From Lachnospiraceae bacterium (GTDB lineage Bacteria; Bacillota; Clostridia; Lachnospirales; Lachnospiraceae), in assembly GCA_022510705.1 (NCBI GenBank), contig JAFLSX010000015.1:1-45307 (forward strand): a stretch of 45,307 bases of DNA, given 5' to 3'. Below, piece by piece: positions 25,869 to 34,073 of this stretch. Position 1 is the first letter of the stretch. The number at the start of each line of letters is the position of its first letter. The translations under genes were made by a program, and so were the position numbers. The notes under the pieces are model-generated. The model was not told the origin of the DNA, did not search any database, and saw nothing but the letters and a program-made list of their open reading frames with translations.

Positions 25869-27181
25869 GCTGATTCCCCTGCCTTTCCCGCCAGATAGTC
25901 AATAAACTGCTGGGCCGTTCTTCCGGATAATCCGCCATGATTTAGCTCCCACTTATTGGCTTCTGCCAGCAGTTCCTCTTCACTTAAGTCAATATGATTC
26001 CTTGCTGCCAATGTCAGGACGATTTCCTGAAACAGCTTTCTATCCGGCGCACCAAAGTAAATGGTCACACCAAAACGGGCTACCAGGGAGAGCTTTTCCG
26101 ATACTGTATCACCCTTATGCAGATCGTCCACCCGTTCTTCTTTGTCACTGAATTTCTCCCTGACAAGATGCCTTCTGTTGGAGGTTGCATAAATCAGCAC
26201 ATTCTCCGGCTTTTTCTCCAAACCGCCCTCGATGACTGCCTTTAGGTATTTGTATTCTATCTCAAAATCCTCAAAACTTAAATCGTCCATATAAATGATG
26301 AACTTATAGTTCCGATTCTTAATCTGACTGATGACATCGTTCAAGTCCTGAAACTGGTGCTTGTACACTTCGATAATACGCAGTCCTCTGTCATAATATT
26401 CGTTGATAATACCTTTGATGCTGGAAGATTTACCGGTTCCCGCATCTCCGAAAAGCAGACAGTTATTGGACTTTCTCCCGGAAACAAAGGCCTCCGTATT
26501 CTCCACTAACTTTTTCTTGGCTAATTCGTAGCCGACTAAATCGGAAAGCTTCACATGGGCTATTTTCAAGATGGGTTCAATATGCACGCCATTCTCCTTA
26601 TGTACAACACGGAAAGATTTGTGTAAGCCGAACTTCCCCACCCCATAGTCCTGATAGAATGCGGTAAGCGCCACCTTCATCTCGCCTGCATTCCGGCAGT
26701 TTATAAACTCCTTCGCCAAAGAGCAGATACGCTTACAGATGCGTTCATTATACACCCGGCTCTCCTGCCTGCTGGCCTCATAATCAAACAGTATCCGGCA
26801 GTCCCCCGCATCCAAAGTCTGAAGCAGAGGCTCAAAATCCGCGTCAAAAAACTCTTTAAATATGCTAATATCGTGAAGGGCCGCATCATTGATGCTGCCA
26901 TCCGTCCCATTTCGGATTTCGCAGGCTATGCTGTAGCTGTTTTCGCAGTTGACCAAAAGATTGGTCAGATAACAATGCCAGAGATTACCGGAGAAACCAT
27001 GGCTTCCTGCCAGCTCAAGGAGCCTGTGGGCACAGTCATAAAAGAGGGCTTTATACTCCTCTCTTTCCTGCTCCGTAAATACCGTATCCCCGCAATGCTC
27101 CAGAAGATGTGTCATATCCTTTAAGAGTCCGCCATCCTCCATATTTTCCACACGATAAATAAGCAATTCCTGCTGCCGCAT
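25862..27181 (-). CDS. DUF815 family AAA+ ATPase
   Basis: 439 residues. The N-terminal half (to about 200) is helical, with no known motif. The ATPase half has Walker A GDAGTGKSSS (245-254), Walker B FIIYMDDLSFED, the sensor-like YATSNRRHLV, and a later Arg-finger-type region with SLVARFGVTIYF, matching the DUF815 AAA+ family. The family role is poorly known; members are distant relatives of DnaA-like and other AAA proteins. Its position between pheA and ppx, with a 7-base overlap into ppx, gives no clear function. The ribosome site GGAAGGAAAAGGAAT precedes the ATG. Confidence 0.9.
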   Translation of the reverse strand: MRQQELLIYRVENMEDGGLLKDMTHLLEHCGDTVFTEQEREEYKALFYDCAHRLLELAGSHGFSGNLWHCYLTNLLVNCENSYSIACEIRNGTDGSINDAALHDISIFKEFFDADFEPLLQTLDAGDCRILFDYEASRQESRVYNERICKRICSLAKEFINCRNAGEMKVALTAFYQDYGVGKFGLHKSFRVVHKENGVHIEPILKIAHVKLSDLVGYELAKKKLVENTEAFVSGRKSNNCLLFGDAGTGKSSSIKGIINEYYDRGLRIIEVYKHQFQDLNDVISQIKNRNYKFIIYMDDLSFEDFEIEYKYLKAVIEGGLEKKPENVLIYATSNRRHLVREKFSDKEERVDDLHKGDTVSEKLSLVARFGVTIYFGAPDRKLFQEIVLTLAARNHIDLSEEELLAEANKWELNHGGLSGRTAQQFIDYLAGKAGESAW

Positions 27182-27217
27182 ATTCCTTTTCCTTCCTAAA
27201 CCTTCGCCATAGTAAGT

Positions 27218-28342
27218 CTAATAATTGCCCAGGATCTTCATGTTGCGGGTCTCATCCCTCAGACCGCGAAGCGCATTCTTTACCGCCCCGTCGGCAAGAT
27301 TTCCCTCAAAGTCGATAAAGAAGCGGTATTCCCAGTTTCTGTCCTCAATAGGCCGGCTTTCAATCTTGCTCATATTCAAATTATTATAGATAAAATGGGA
27401 CAGCATATGGTAGAGAGAACCGCTCTTATGGGGTATCTCAAAACAGATGCTGATCTTTCCCGCATCCTTCTTAAATATTTTCTGGTTGGTTACCACGATA
27501 AAGCGGGTGGAATTGGTGTCAGACTGATTAATACCCCGTTCCAGTATCTTAAGCCCATAGGCCTCCGCAGCATGCTCTCCTGCGATGGCGGCCTGGCTTT
27601 TATCCTGTTCCTCGGCTACCTTTCCCGCCGCAAAAGCATTGTTCTTCATACTGATCTGCTGCCAGTCATAATTCTGTAAATATTTTGCGCACTGCATCAA
27701 GGACTGAGGATGGGAATACACCGTTTTAATATCCGCCTTGGAGGCACCCGGAAGTGCCAACAGGCAGTGCTTTATTTCTATGATCTGCTCACCCACTATA
27801 TAGTTTTCAAATTCTACCAATAGATCATAGATTTCACTGACGATACCGGCGGTGGAATTTTCAATGGGAAGCACCGCAAAATCCGCACTGCCCTCTTCTA
27901 TGGCACTCATGGCATCTCTAAAAGTGTGTACATGGAAACTATTGACACTCTTTCCGAAAAACTGCTGCATGGCAGCCTGGGAATAGGATCCCTCGCTTCC
28001 CTGAAATACCACTCTGGCATTCTCTGTATCCAGCTTGTCCACACCGAGGAAAGGGAGCCTTCCCATACTGCCGTTTTCGGCTAACAGCCTATACTGCATC
28101 TTGCGGCTCATACTCATCAGCTGTTCAAAAAGTTCCTCCACTCCGTGCTTGTTGAAGTCGTCATGAACCAGGGATTTGACCTTTTCCAGCTTTTCTTTTT
28201 CCCTCTGGCTGTCAAACACCTTTTTACCGGTGTTTATTTTATACTCCGCCACGTTTTTGCAGACCTCCATCCGCTGCTCGTAGAGCTCCACAATTTCGGC
28301 ATCTATCTCATCAATTTTATCCCTTAATTCCGTTAAGTCCAT
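27218..28342 (-). CDS. pheA: Bifunctional chorismate mutase / prephenate dehydratase
   Basis: 374 residues. Turns chorismate into prephenate and then phenylpyruvate, the branch to phenylalanine. Three domains are visible: AroQ-type chorismate mutase (1 to about 90, LRDKIDEIDAEIVELYEQRM), prephenate dehydratase (about 107-285, VVFQGSEGSYSQAA and the catalytic TRF motif in NSTRFIVV), and a C-terminal ACT domain (about 295-374, with GSLYHML and the ESRP motif) for feedback by phenylalanine. The ATG follows AAAGGAG. It is the first gene of the seven-gene operon down to the small acidic protein. The short leader leaves no room for a T-box. Confidence 0.96.
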   Translation of the reverse strand: MDLTELRDKIDEIDAEIVELYEQRMEVCKNVAEYKINTGKKVFDSQREKEKLEKVKSLVHDDFNKHGVEELFEQLMSMSRKMQYRLLAENGSMGRLPFLGVDKLDTENARVVFQGSEGSYSQAAMQQFFGKSVNSFHVHTFRDAMSAIEEGSADFAVLPIENSTAGIVSEIYDLLVEFENYIVGEQIIEIKHCLLALPGASKADIKTVYSHPQSLMQCAKYLQNYDWQQISMKNNAFAAGKVAEEQDKSQAAIAGEHAAEAYGLKILERGINQSDTNSTRFIVVTNQKIFKKDAGKISICFEIPHKSGSLYHMLSHFIYNNLNMSKIESRPIEDRNWEYRFFIDFEGNLADGAVKNALRGLRDETRNMKILGNY

Positions 28343-28375
28343 AGAGTGCTCCTTTGCGCTGAAATATTTATGCTT

Positions 28376-28404
28376 ATCTTATACCAAATCCCACTTGATA
28401 GCAA
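28376..28404 (-). promoter_or_regulatory. Promoter of the pheA operon
   Basis: On the minus strand: -35 TTGCTA (28404-28399), 17-base spacer, -10 TAAGAT (28381-28376); an alternative TATAAG lies 2 bases closer. The -35 overlaps that of the plus-strand promoter for the DUF5050 gene. Confidence 0.6.
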
Positions 28405-28423
28405 GTAAAATAGCCGCTATAAT
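28395..28423 (+). promoter_or_regulatory. Promoter of the DUF5050 gene
   Basis: -35 TTGATA (28395-28400), 17-base spacer, -10 TATAAT (28418-28423), close to consensus, 71 bases before the ATG. It shares two bases of -35 sequence with the opposing pheA promoter. Confidence 0.75.
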
Positions 28424-28493
28424 ATTTTTAACAAAGTTAAAATGGAAATGAAATTTACATGTAAAATCAGATTTACGGAAAGGATATCATCCT

Positions 28494-29534
28494 ATGCAAT
28501 CAAAAAAACAAACCCTTCTTTTGGCAGTAGTTGTAGTGTTACTTATTCTGCTGCTTATAGCCGCGGCTATCCTGCCCCGCTATTTTAATACCGTAAAGCC
28601 CGTACCTGCGGGCACGGTTGGCAATCGGGCAGGCAATTCCTATAATGAAGGACTTTTCTGCGAGTATAACGGGGTGGTTTACTTTTCCAACCCCTATGAC
28701 GGCGGTACGCTCTATTCCATGAATCCTGACGAGAGTAATATACAAAAACTAAGCTCCGCCAGCGTATCCCATTTGAATGCCGGCGGTAATTATCTTTTCT
28801 ATTTTCAGTCACAGGCCTCCGGCAACTCCGGTTTAGGCTATATCCGCAGCCGCCACGGCGTATACCGTGCCTCTTTAACCGGCAGGAATGCTGTCTGCCT
28901 GTACGAAGACATTATTTTTAACATGCAGCTTGTAGGCAACAATCTCTATTTTCTTTCTTCCGCTGCAGATGGTGCTCATTTCTACAGAATGTCACCGCAG
29001 GATAATACCCCGGAGGAACTGGCCCGCACATACTGGGACTTTTCCTGCGCACTCTCTGACGGCACCGTCTACTATAACGGAACAGAAAACAATCACTATT
29101 TATACCGCTACAATACCGTATCGGGAGGCACATCCGTGGCTTGGGAAGGAAATCTCTGGTATCCTGTCTATGACAACGGCTATATTTATTATTTGGATGT
29201 ATCCGAAAATTACCGGCTCTGCCGTTATTCTCTCTCCGAAGGAGTGGTAGAAGTTCTGACCCATGACAGGGTGGATTGCTACAATCTGGCCGGCGGCTAT
29301 CTGTATTACCAGCGAAATTCCGCTACGGAACCTGCCCTAATACGCATGGACTTAAACGGCCAGAATGCGGAAATGATAATGGAAGGTAACTTCACCAATA
29401 TAAACGTCACCTCCCGATATGTATATTTTACCGCTTTCGGTACGGATATGCCCCTCTATCAGACAACAATAGGGGGAACGGGCGTCACTACTTTTGATGC
29501 CGCAAAAGTAGCAGCGGAAAAAAATATTAAATAA
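28494..29534 (+). CDS. Membrane-anchored DUF5050 beta-propeller-like protein
   Basis: 346 residues. One membrane helix (about 7-28) near the N-terminus suggests a type II anchor with the rest outside. The remainder consists of repeated beta blades with recurrent Y-F/Y-Y phrases (GVVYFSNPYDGG.LYSMN, NNLYFLSSAADG.FYRMS, GYIYYLDVSENYRLCRYS, GYLYYQRNS..LIRMD, RYVYFTAFGTD.LYQT), typical of DUF5050 propellers found in clostridial surface proteins. Ligand and role are unknown. GGAAAGGA precedes the ATG. The stop overlaps the end of the convergent MATE gene by 8 bases. Confidence 0.85.
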   Translation: MQSKKQTLLLAVVVVLLILLLIAAAILPRYFNTVKPVPAGTVGNRAGNSYNEGLFCEYNGVVYFSNPYDGGTLYSMNPDESNIQKLSSASVSHLNAGGNYLFYFQSQASGNSGLGYIRSRHGVYRASLTGRNAVCLYEDIIFNMQLVGNNLYFLSSAADGAHFYRMSPQDNTPEELARTYWDFSCALSDGTVYYNGTENNHYLYRYNTVSGGTSVAWEGNLWYPVYDNGYIYYLDVSENYRLCRYSLSEGVVEVLTHDRVDCYNLAGGYLYYQRNSATEPALIRMDLNGQNAEMIMEGNFTNINVTSRYVYFTAFGTDMPLYQTTIGGTGVTTFDAAKVAAEKNIK

Positions 29535-30885
29535 TCTGTTTTCTGCTCCATCGGCCGGTCCGATACCAAACAAAGGAAACCAGGAAATTGACGCCCCACC
29601 CAATGGGAACAGCCCACCAGACCGCCTGAATACCCACTATCGGCGCCATCAGGTTGGCAAAGAGTACCCGAAATCCCAGGTTCAGCAGATTGGCTGCCAT
29701 ATAGACATTCACATCACCGGCTCCGCGCAACACACCATCGGTGGAAGATTTCAAACCTATCAGCACAAAGAACCATCCGATAAATTTTAGGTATGAACTG
29801 CCCGTGGCATAAGCGGCCGCACCGGCATTCTCTTCTAAAAATGCCTGCACGATATTGCCGTAAAAGAGCTGTAATACCACACAGATCAGCACTGCGAATA
29901 CTGCTACCATGCGGATACCCCCATGGTAGCCTTTTTTTACCCGCTCCGTCTGTTTTGCACCGATATTTTGTGCCGTAAAGGTGGATACCGCATTGCCGGT
30001 GGCAATCATAGGAACAATACAGATCGACTCAATCCTCATTCCGGCGGAATAACCGGCCAGCACGGAAGAACCAAAGCTGTTTACCACAGACTGCACCAAC
30101 AACATACCAATGCTGACAATGGACTGCTGCACAATGGACGGAATAGCTATTTTCGTTCCCCTAAAAAGCATTCCTGCATCATAGAGCCGTACGCTCTCCT
30201 CTTCTGCAGGATACTTACGCAACAGGTATAATAGGATTCCAAAAGAAATGCATGCGGAAAGTCCCTGTGCTATGACTGTGGCAATGGCTACGCCTGCTAC
30301 CCCCATGGAAAGGACACATACCATATATAAATCCAACGCTACATTCAGCACGGAGGAAAAGATCAGAAGGAAGAGAGGAATACGGGATCTTCCCAGTGCA
30401 TTGAACATAGAGGAAAGAATATTATACATAAACAAAAAAGGCAAACCATAGAAATAAATCCGCAAATACAGCACTGCTGACTCTAAAATATTCTCAGGTG
30501 TTTTTAATGCTGTCAAAATACTTTTGTTTAAAAAGAAGCCCAGGAGAGCCAGTAACAGACTGAGTACCAGAAAATTGATCAATGCTGTATAGATGCTTGT
30601 CTTCATTTTTCCGTACTCTTCTGCTCCCAGATACTGACTGGTGATGACGGAAGCACCCATACCGCCCCCGATGGCGATCATAATAAAAACGGTTGTCAGG
30701 GAATAGGACGCTCCTACCGCTGCCAATGCATCCTCCCCCACATACCGTCCTACTATCATAGAATCCGCCATATTGTAAAACTGCTGAAACAGATTCCCTA
30801 AGATCATGGGCAGTGCAAAGAAAAAAAGCGCCTTTGCCGGACTGCCTGTCAGCATCTTCTGCTTTTGTTCCTGCTTACTTTTCAT
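29527..30885 (-). CDS. MATE family multidrug efflux transporter
   Basis: 452 residues from the ATG at 30885. A longer frame runs upstream, but it passes through the terminator hairpin of the preceding gene, and the chosen ATG has GGTGG 10 bases upstream. About 12 membrane segments are visible. Family motifs in the N-half include LFFFALPMILGNLFQQFYNMADSMIVGRYVG and AVGASYSLTTVFIMIAIGGGMGAS; a symmetrical C-half begins near SIVQQSIVSIGMLLVQ. MATE proteins export cationic drugs or metabolites with Na+ or H+; the substrate is not predictable. Confidence 0.93.
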   Translation of the reverse strand: MKSKQEQKQKMLTGSPAKALFFFALPMILGNLFQQFYNMADSMIVGRYVGEDALAAVGASYSLTTVFIMIAIGGGMGASVITSQYLGAEEYGKMKTSIYTALINFLVLSLLLALLGFFLNKSILTALKTPENILESAVLYLRIYFYGLPFLFMYNILSSMFNALGRSRIPLFLLIFSSVLNVALDLYMVCVLSMGVAGVAIATVIAQGLSACISFGILLYLLRKYPAEEESVRLYDAGMLFRGTKIAIPSIVQQSIVSIGMLLVQSVVNSFGSSVLAGYSAGMRIESICIVPMIATGNAVSTFTAQNIGAKQTERVKKGYHGGIRMVAVFAVLICVVLQLFYGNIVQAFLEENAGAAAYATGSSYLKFIGWFFVLIGLKSSTDGVLRGAGDVNVYMAANLLNLGFRVLFANLMAPIVGIQAVWWAVPIGWGVNFLVSFVWYRTGRWSRKQII

Positions 30886-30903
30886 ACCAGCTATTCCACC
30901 TTT

Positions 30904-30946
30904 CATAAAAAGAGGGCGCAAAGGCAAAAACCTTGTACACCCTCTC
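30904..30946 (-). terminator. Terminator after the NlpC/P60 gene
   Basis: A minus-strand hairpin whose outer stem AGAGGG/CCCTCT continues imperfectly to AAGG/CCTT around a TTTTT-type loop, followed by five T, 35 bases downstream of the NlpC/P60 stop. The T run leads into an ATG that is therefore unlikely to be the MATE start. Confidence 0.75.
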
Positions 30947-30979
30947 ATTAGTTCTTATTTTTAACAAATTTAATTCTTG

Positions 30980-32044
30980 TTAATCCTTTATAATACTTAC
31001 AAATCTCACCGGCGTGCGATATCTATAGTTGGAAATTTTGATACCGGTCTTGGCACTGCTGGCATGGATGACCTGGCCGTTTCCGATATACATTGCCACA
31101 TGGTTGATGGTACCGGCACTGTTAGCATAGAAGACAAGATCACCGGGCTGAAGCTGATCCGCCGTAATCTTGGTCCCTTCCTTGGCCTGAGAACCGGAAT
31201 GGTGGGATAAGGTGATACCAAAATGCTTATAGACTGCCATGGTAAAGCCGGAGCAGTCCACACCTTTTGTCAGGCTGGTACCTCCATATACATAGGGGTT
31301 ACCCAAAAACTGTTTTGCATACTCCACAATATCCACACGTAAATCGGAAACACCTTGGCCGTAGCGCAGCTCACTCATGGTAATGGCGGTATCCAGTTTC
31401 TCCTCTACTGTCACATAGTCAGCAGAGACATAGGCCTCATCTCCGTCAATGGAGACCATGACCCAATCCTCCAAAACCTCCAATACTTCCAGCTCCTCAC
31501 CTTTGGGTACCTGCGTTAACACCGCACTGTCCCTACTGGCTTCATCCCGTACTCTTAAATTATCCACATTGACAATCGCCACTGTATTCATCAGTTCAGT
31601 GGCACGCATTACTGCATCTGCACCGGTGTAGAGAAATTCCATACTCACATAACCGTTTACATCCCCGGAAGTTATTTTCGCCCAGCCGTCCTCGGTGACT
31701 TCCAATATTTCGCAGGCGGAATCCTTCGGCATCTTTCCTACCAGTTTACCGCTGGTGCTAGGAGTTTCTCTGACGTTTAAGTTACCGCTTTCCACCTTGG
31801 CAATTCCCAAATTGGTATAGCCCCAAAAAGCGCCCTGTGCGGACTGAGCCGCCGCCAGACACTCTTCTTCCGTAAATGCCATTCCAAACAAAGCAGATGC
31901 TCCCGCATAAGAACTCACTTCCTGCATGGATACACTGCCGGTCGCACTTACTTCCAAAGGCGGGTTAAGCGAGAAGACACCTGCCGCCGCAATACCTGCG
32001 GTACATATACTTACAAAACGAATTGTTCTTTTATTTCGATTCAT
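30980..32044 (-). CDS. Secreted cell-wall hydrolase with two SH3 domains and NlpC/P60 domain
   Basis: 354 residues. A signal peptide (Arg/Lys-rich start, hydrophobic core, VSATG near 35) is followed by two bacterial SH3 domains (about 57-130, NLNVRETPSTSGKLVG; about 145-210, NLRVRDEASRDSAVLT). The C-terminal NlpC/P60 peptidase (about 235-354) has catalytic Cys264 in VDCSGF, His315 in NHVAMYIG and His327 in VIHASS. Such enzymes cut D-glutamyl-meso-diaminopimelate bonds in peptidoglycan; the SH3 domains bind the wall. It is a single-gene unit with a consensus promoter and a terminator. Confidence 0.94.
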   Translation of the reverse strand: MNRNKRTIRFVSICTAGIAAAGVFSLNPPLEVSATGSVSMQEVSSYAGASALFGMAFTEEECLAAAQSAQGAFWGYTNLGIAKVESGNLNVRETPSTSGKLVGKMPKDSACEILEVTEDGWAKITSGDVNGYVSMEFLYTGADAVMRATELMNTVAIVNVDNLRVRDEASRDSAVLTQVPKGEELEVLEVLEDWVMVSIDGDEAYVSADYVTVEEKLDTAITMSELRYGQGVSDLRVDIVEYAKQFLGNPYVYGGTSLTKGVDCSGFTMAVYKHFGITLSHHSGSQAKEGTKITADQLQPGDLVFYANSAGTINHVAMYIGNGQVIHASSAKTGIKISNYRYRTPVRFVSIIKD

Positions 32045-32079
32045 CTATGGTTACCCTATCTGTCGTCCTATGTCAACTT

Positions 32080-32095
32080 CGCAAGATGACTTGCG
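32080..32095 (-). promoter_or_regulatory. Hairpin in the NlpC/P60 5' leader
   Basis: A perfect 6-bp stem CGCAAG/CTTGCG with a 4-base loop in the transcribed leader, about 35-50 bases before the ATG. Function is unknown; it could stabilise the message. The ribosome site before the ATG is weak. Confidence 0.4.
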
Positions 32096-32126
32096 CTTAT
32101 TATTATTACAAAAATGTTACAAATTT

Positions 32127-32155
32127 ATTATATGCATATACAGTACGGATGTCAA
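32127..32155 (-). promoter_or_regulatory. Consensus sigma-A promoter of the NlpC/P60 gene
   Basis: On the minus strand: -35 TTGACA (32155-32150), exactly 17 bases, -10 TATAAT (32132-32127). Both hexamers match consensus fully. The start site should be near 32119, giving a leader of about 75 bases. Confidence 0.9.
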
Positions 32156-32216
32156 CAAAAAAAGTGCTCGGGTTTACGCATTTTTCTTGGCGTCAGGGCA
32201 GGAAAATACAGCACTT
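32156..32216 (-). terminator. Terminator of the rimP-ribF operon
   Basis: A minus-strand outer stem AAGTGCT/AGCACTT (32216-32210 with 32168-32162) around a long loop with a smaller ACGC/GCGT pairing, followed by a T run. It begins at the ribF stop codon and abuts the -35 of the next promoter. Confidence 0.65.
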
Positions 32217-33137
32217 CTACCGGGAATACAGAGCCCCTGTTTTAATATCTTCGGCTACCTGCGCTTTTAATGCTTCCAAATTCTCAAACTTTTGCTCCGG
32301 ACGTTTAAATGCATACAGGGAAACTTCAATTTGCGCACCGTATGCATCTGCGTCAAACCCATAAAGATAGGTTTCCACGCCCATTACCTTCTTTTCCTCC
32401 TCTATCGTGGGTTTATAGCCGATATTGCTGATACCTTTATAGAGAATGCCGTCTAACTCCACGCCGGAAAAATACACACCGTTAGGGGGAAGCAGCTTAT
32501 TCCCGGGAGGAAGTAAATTCATGGTCGGCATTCCCAGCGTATGGCCCATATGATTGCCATGGTGTACCTTACCGCTTACGGTATATGGCCCGCCTAAGAG
32601 CTGCTCAGCCAACTGCATATCCCCCCGCTCTATGACTTCCCGCACAAATGTGGAGCTGATTTCTTTCTCCCCCAGCATGAGTTTTTCTATGATACGTACT
32701 TCATATCCGTACTCAGATGCCAACCGGCGCAGCAGATCGGCATTGCCTTCTCCCCCTCTTCCGAAGGAAATATCGGTACCGGCTGCAATCAGTCCTACGT
32801 GCATTCTGTTACAAAGTATCTCTTTGACAAATACCTCGGGTTGTATTCCCGCAGTTTCCCGGTTAAAGGGAAACTCTATCAGAATATCGATGCCCAGCTG
32901 TTCAAAAAGTCTTCTCTTTTCTTCCGCCGTGGTCAGTTCTTTTTCTTCCGTTTTTCCAAACAATCGGGCAGGGGTTGTATCGAAGGTGAATACACAGGCC
33001 TTTCTGCCATTGGCTTTTTGTGCCAGAATTACATCTAAAAGCAATCTATGTCCGAGATGAACCCCATCAAATTTTCCGATTGCCACCGCGGTTTCTTCTC
33101 GCAAAAAGAAATCCGTGGTACCGGTAATAATCTTCAT
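32217..33137 (-). CDS. ribF: Bifunctional riboflavin kinase / FAD synthetase
   Basis: 306 residues from the ATG at 33137, supported by AAAGGA at suitable spacing and a start MKIITGTTDF that fits the family; an upstream ATG at 33167 adds 10 residues. The N-terminal FMN adenylyltransferase domain shows AIGKFDGVHLGHR (nucleotidyl-transferase HxGH) and ISSTFVREVIERG. The C-terminal flavokinase domain (about 175-306) shows GHTLGMPTMNL and PNGVYFSGV. Produces FMN and FAD from riboflavin. It ends the translation-factor operon, a common place in Firmicutes; there is no FMN riboswitch ahead of it. Confidence 0.95.
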   Translation of the reverse strand: MKIITGTTDFFLREETAVAIGKFDGVHLGHRLLLDVILAQKANGRKACVFTFDTTPARLFGKTEEKELTTAEEKRRLFEQLGIDILIEFPFNRETAGIQPEVFVKEILCNRMHVGLIAAGTDISFGRGGEGNADLLRRLASEYGYEVRIIEKLMLGEKEISSTFVREVIERGDMQLAEQLLGGPYTVSGKVHHGNHMGHTLGMPTMNLLPPGNKLLPPNGVYFSGVELDGILYKGISNIGYKPTIEEEKKVMGVETYLYGFDADAYGAQIEVSLYAFKRPEQKFENLEALKAQVAEDIKTGALYSR

Positions 33138-33173
33138 CCTGCTGCTGTTCCTTTCGCTGTTTTCCATGAGCCA

Positions 33174-34073
33174 TTATTCTAAGAACATCTTTCTTGGAAC
33201 GAATCTGCCTTCATTTCGTGAAAAGGTATAGATGCCGAAAAAGCGTCCTGCAGTATCGTATACCCGCACTTCTTCTCCCTCATCAAAGAGCCTGCGCTCC
33301 CGTATCCGGTTTGTAAAAAAGCTGTTACCGTTCTCCACCAGTTTCACCGCTGTATCTATCACATGTACTTCGGCCAGTTCCTCAAACATTCTATCCACAG
33401 GGAGAAGTACTTCCTCAATCCTGCCCTGCTTATACAGACTCTCGATCTCGTCCAGCTTGTGAGCCCCCTTAAGTGTAAACTGCCCGGTACGGGTCCTTTC
33501 CAACCGGTTCATAACAGCTCCGCAGCCCAACTTTGCACCGATATCGTGACAAAGCGTGCGGATATAGGTTCCCTTGGAACAGACTACCCGCAGAGAGATC
33601 TCCGGCAGCTGCATACCCAGAATTTCCAGTTCATGAATCGTGATGTTTCTGGGTTTTCTCTCCACCTCTTTGCCCTCTCTGGCCAGTTCATAAAGCCGTT
33701 TGCCATCCACCTTGAGGGCAGAATACATGGGCGGAAGCTGTGCATATCCGCCCAAAAAAGAAAGGACTGCCGCCCGTGCCTCTTCCTCCGTGACGACAGC
33801 CGGCTTCTCCTCCAATATGTTTCCCCAAATATCCTGTGTATCCGTTACTAACCCTAAGCGCAGCCCCGCTGCATATTCCTTATCCCAATCCGTCAGCATA
33901 TCGCAGAGCTTGGTAGCACTGCCTATGCATACGGGAAGCACGCCCGTGGCATCCGGATCCAATGTTCCCGTATGCCCAATCCGTCTCTGCCTTAAGATTC
34001 CCCGCAGCTTGGCAACTACGTCATGGGAGGTATAGCCTTTTTCTTTATAAATATTGATGACACCGTTTAACAT
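33174..34073 (-). CDS. truB: tRNA pseudouridine(55) synthase
   Basis: 299 residues. Makes pseudouridine-55 in the T loop of tRNAs. The N-terminal motif GVINIYKEKGYTSHDVV and the catalytic block GHTGTLDPDATGVLPVCIG with Asp39 are exact family signatures; later come KRLYELAREG and CSKGTYIRTLCHDIG, then a PUA-like end. Its start overlaps the nrnA stop by 7 bases, and it is followed by ribF. Confidence 0.96.
   Translation of the reverse strand: MLNGVINIYKEKGYTSHDVVAKLRGILRQRRIGHTGTLDPDATGVLPVCIGSATKLCDMLTDWDKEYAAGLRLGLVTDTQDIWGNILEEKPAVVTEEEARAAVLSFLGGYAQLPPMYSALKVDGKRLYELAREGKEVERKPRNITIHELEILGMQLPEISLRVVCSKGTYIRTLCHDIGAKLGCGAVMNRLERTRTGQFTLKGAHKLDEIESLYKQGRIEEVLLPVDRMFEELAEVHVIDTAVKLVENGNSFFTNRIRERRLFDEGEEVRVYDTAGRFFGIYTFSRNEGRFVPRKMFLE

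Noticed and set aside
28343..28493. T-box or phenylalanine riboswitch before pheA
   Set aside because: The predicted leader is only about 25-30 bases, with no specifier loop, T-box sequence or terminator structure.
30886..30948. Extended N-terminus of the MATE transporter
   Set aside because: The extra residues are encoded by the terminator hairpin and T run of the upstream gene; a good ribosome site marks the later ATG.
33138..33180. FMN riboswitch before ribF
   Set aside because: ribF follows truB within the operon by a few bases, leaving no room for the aptamer.
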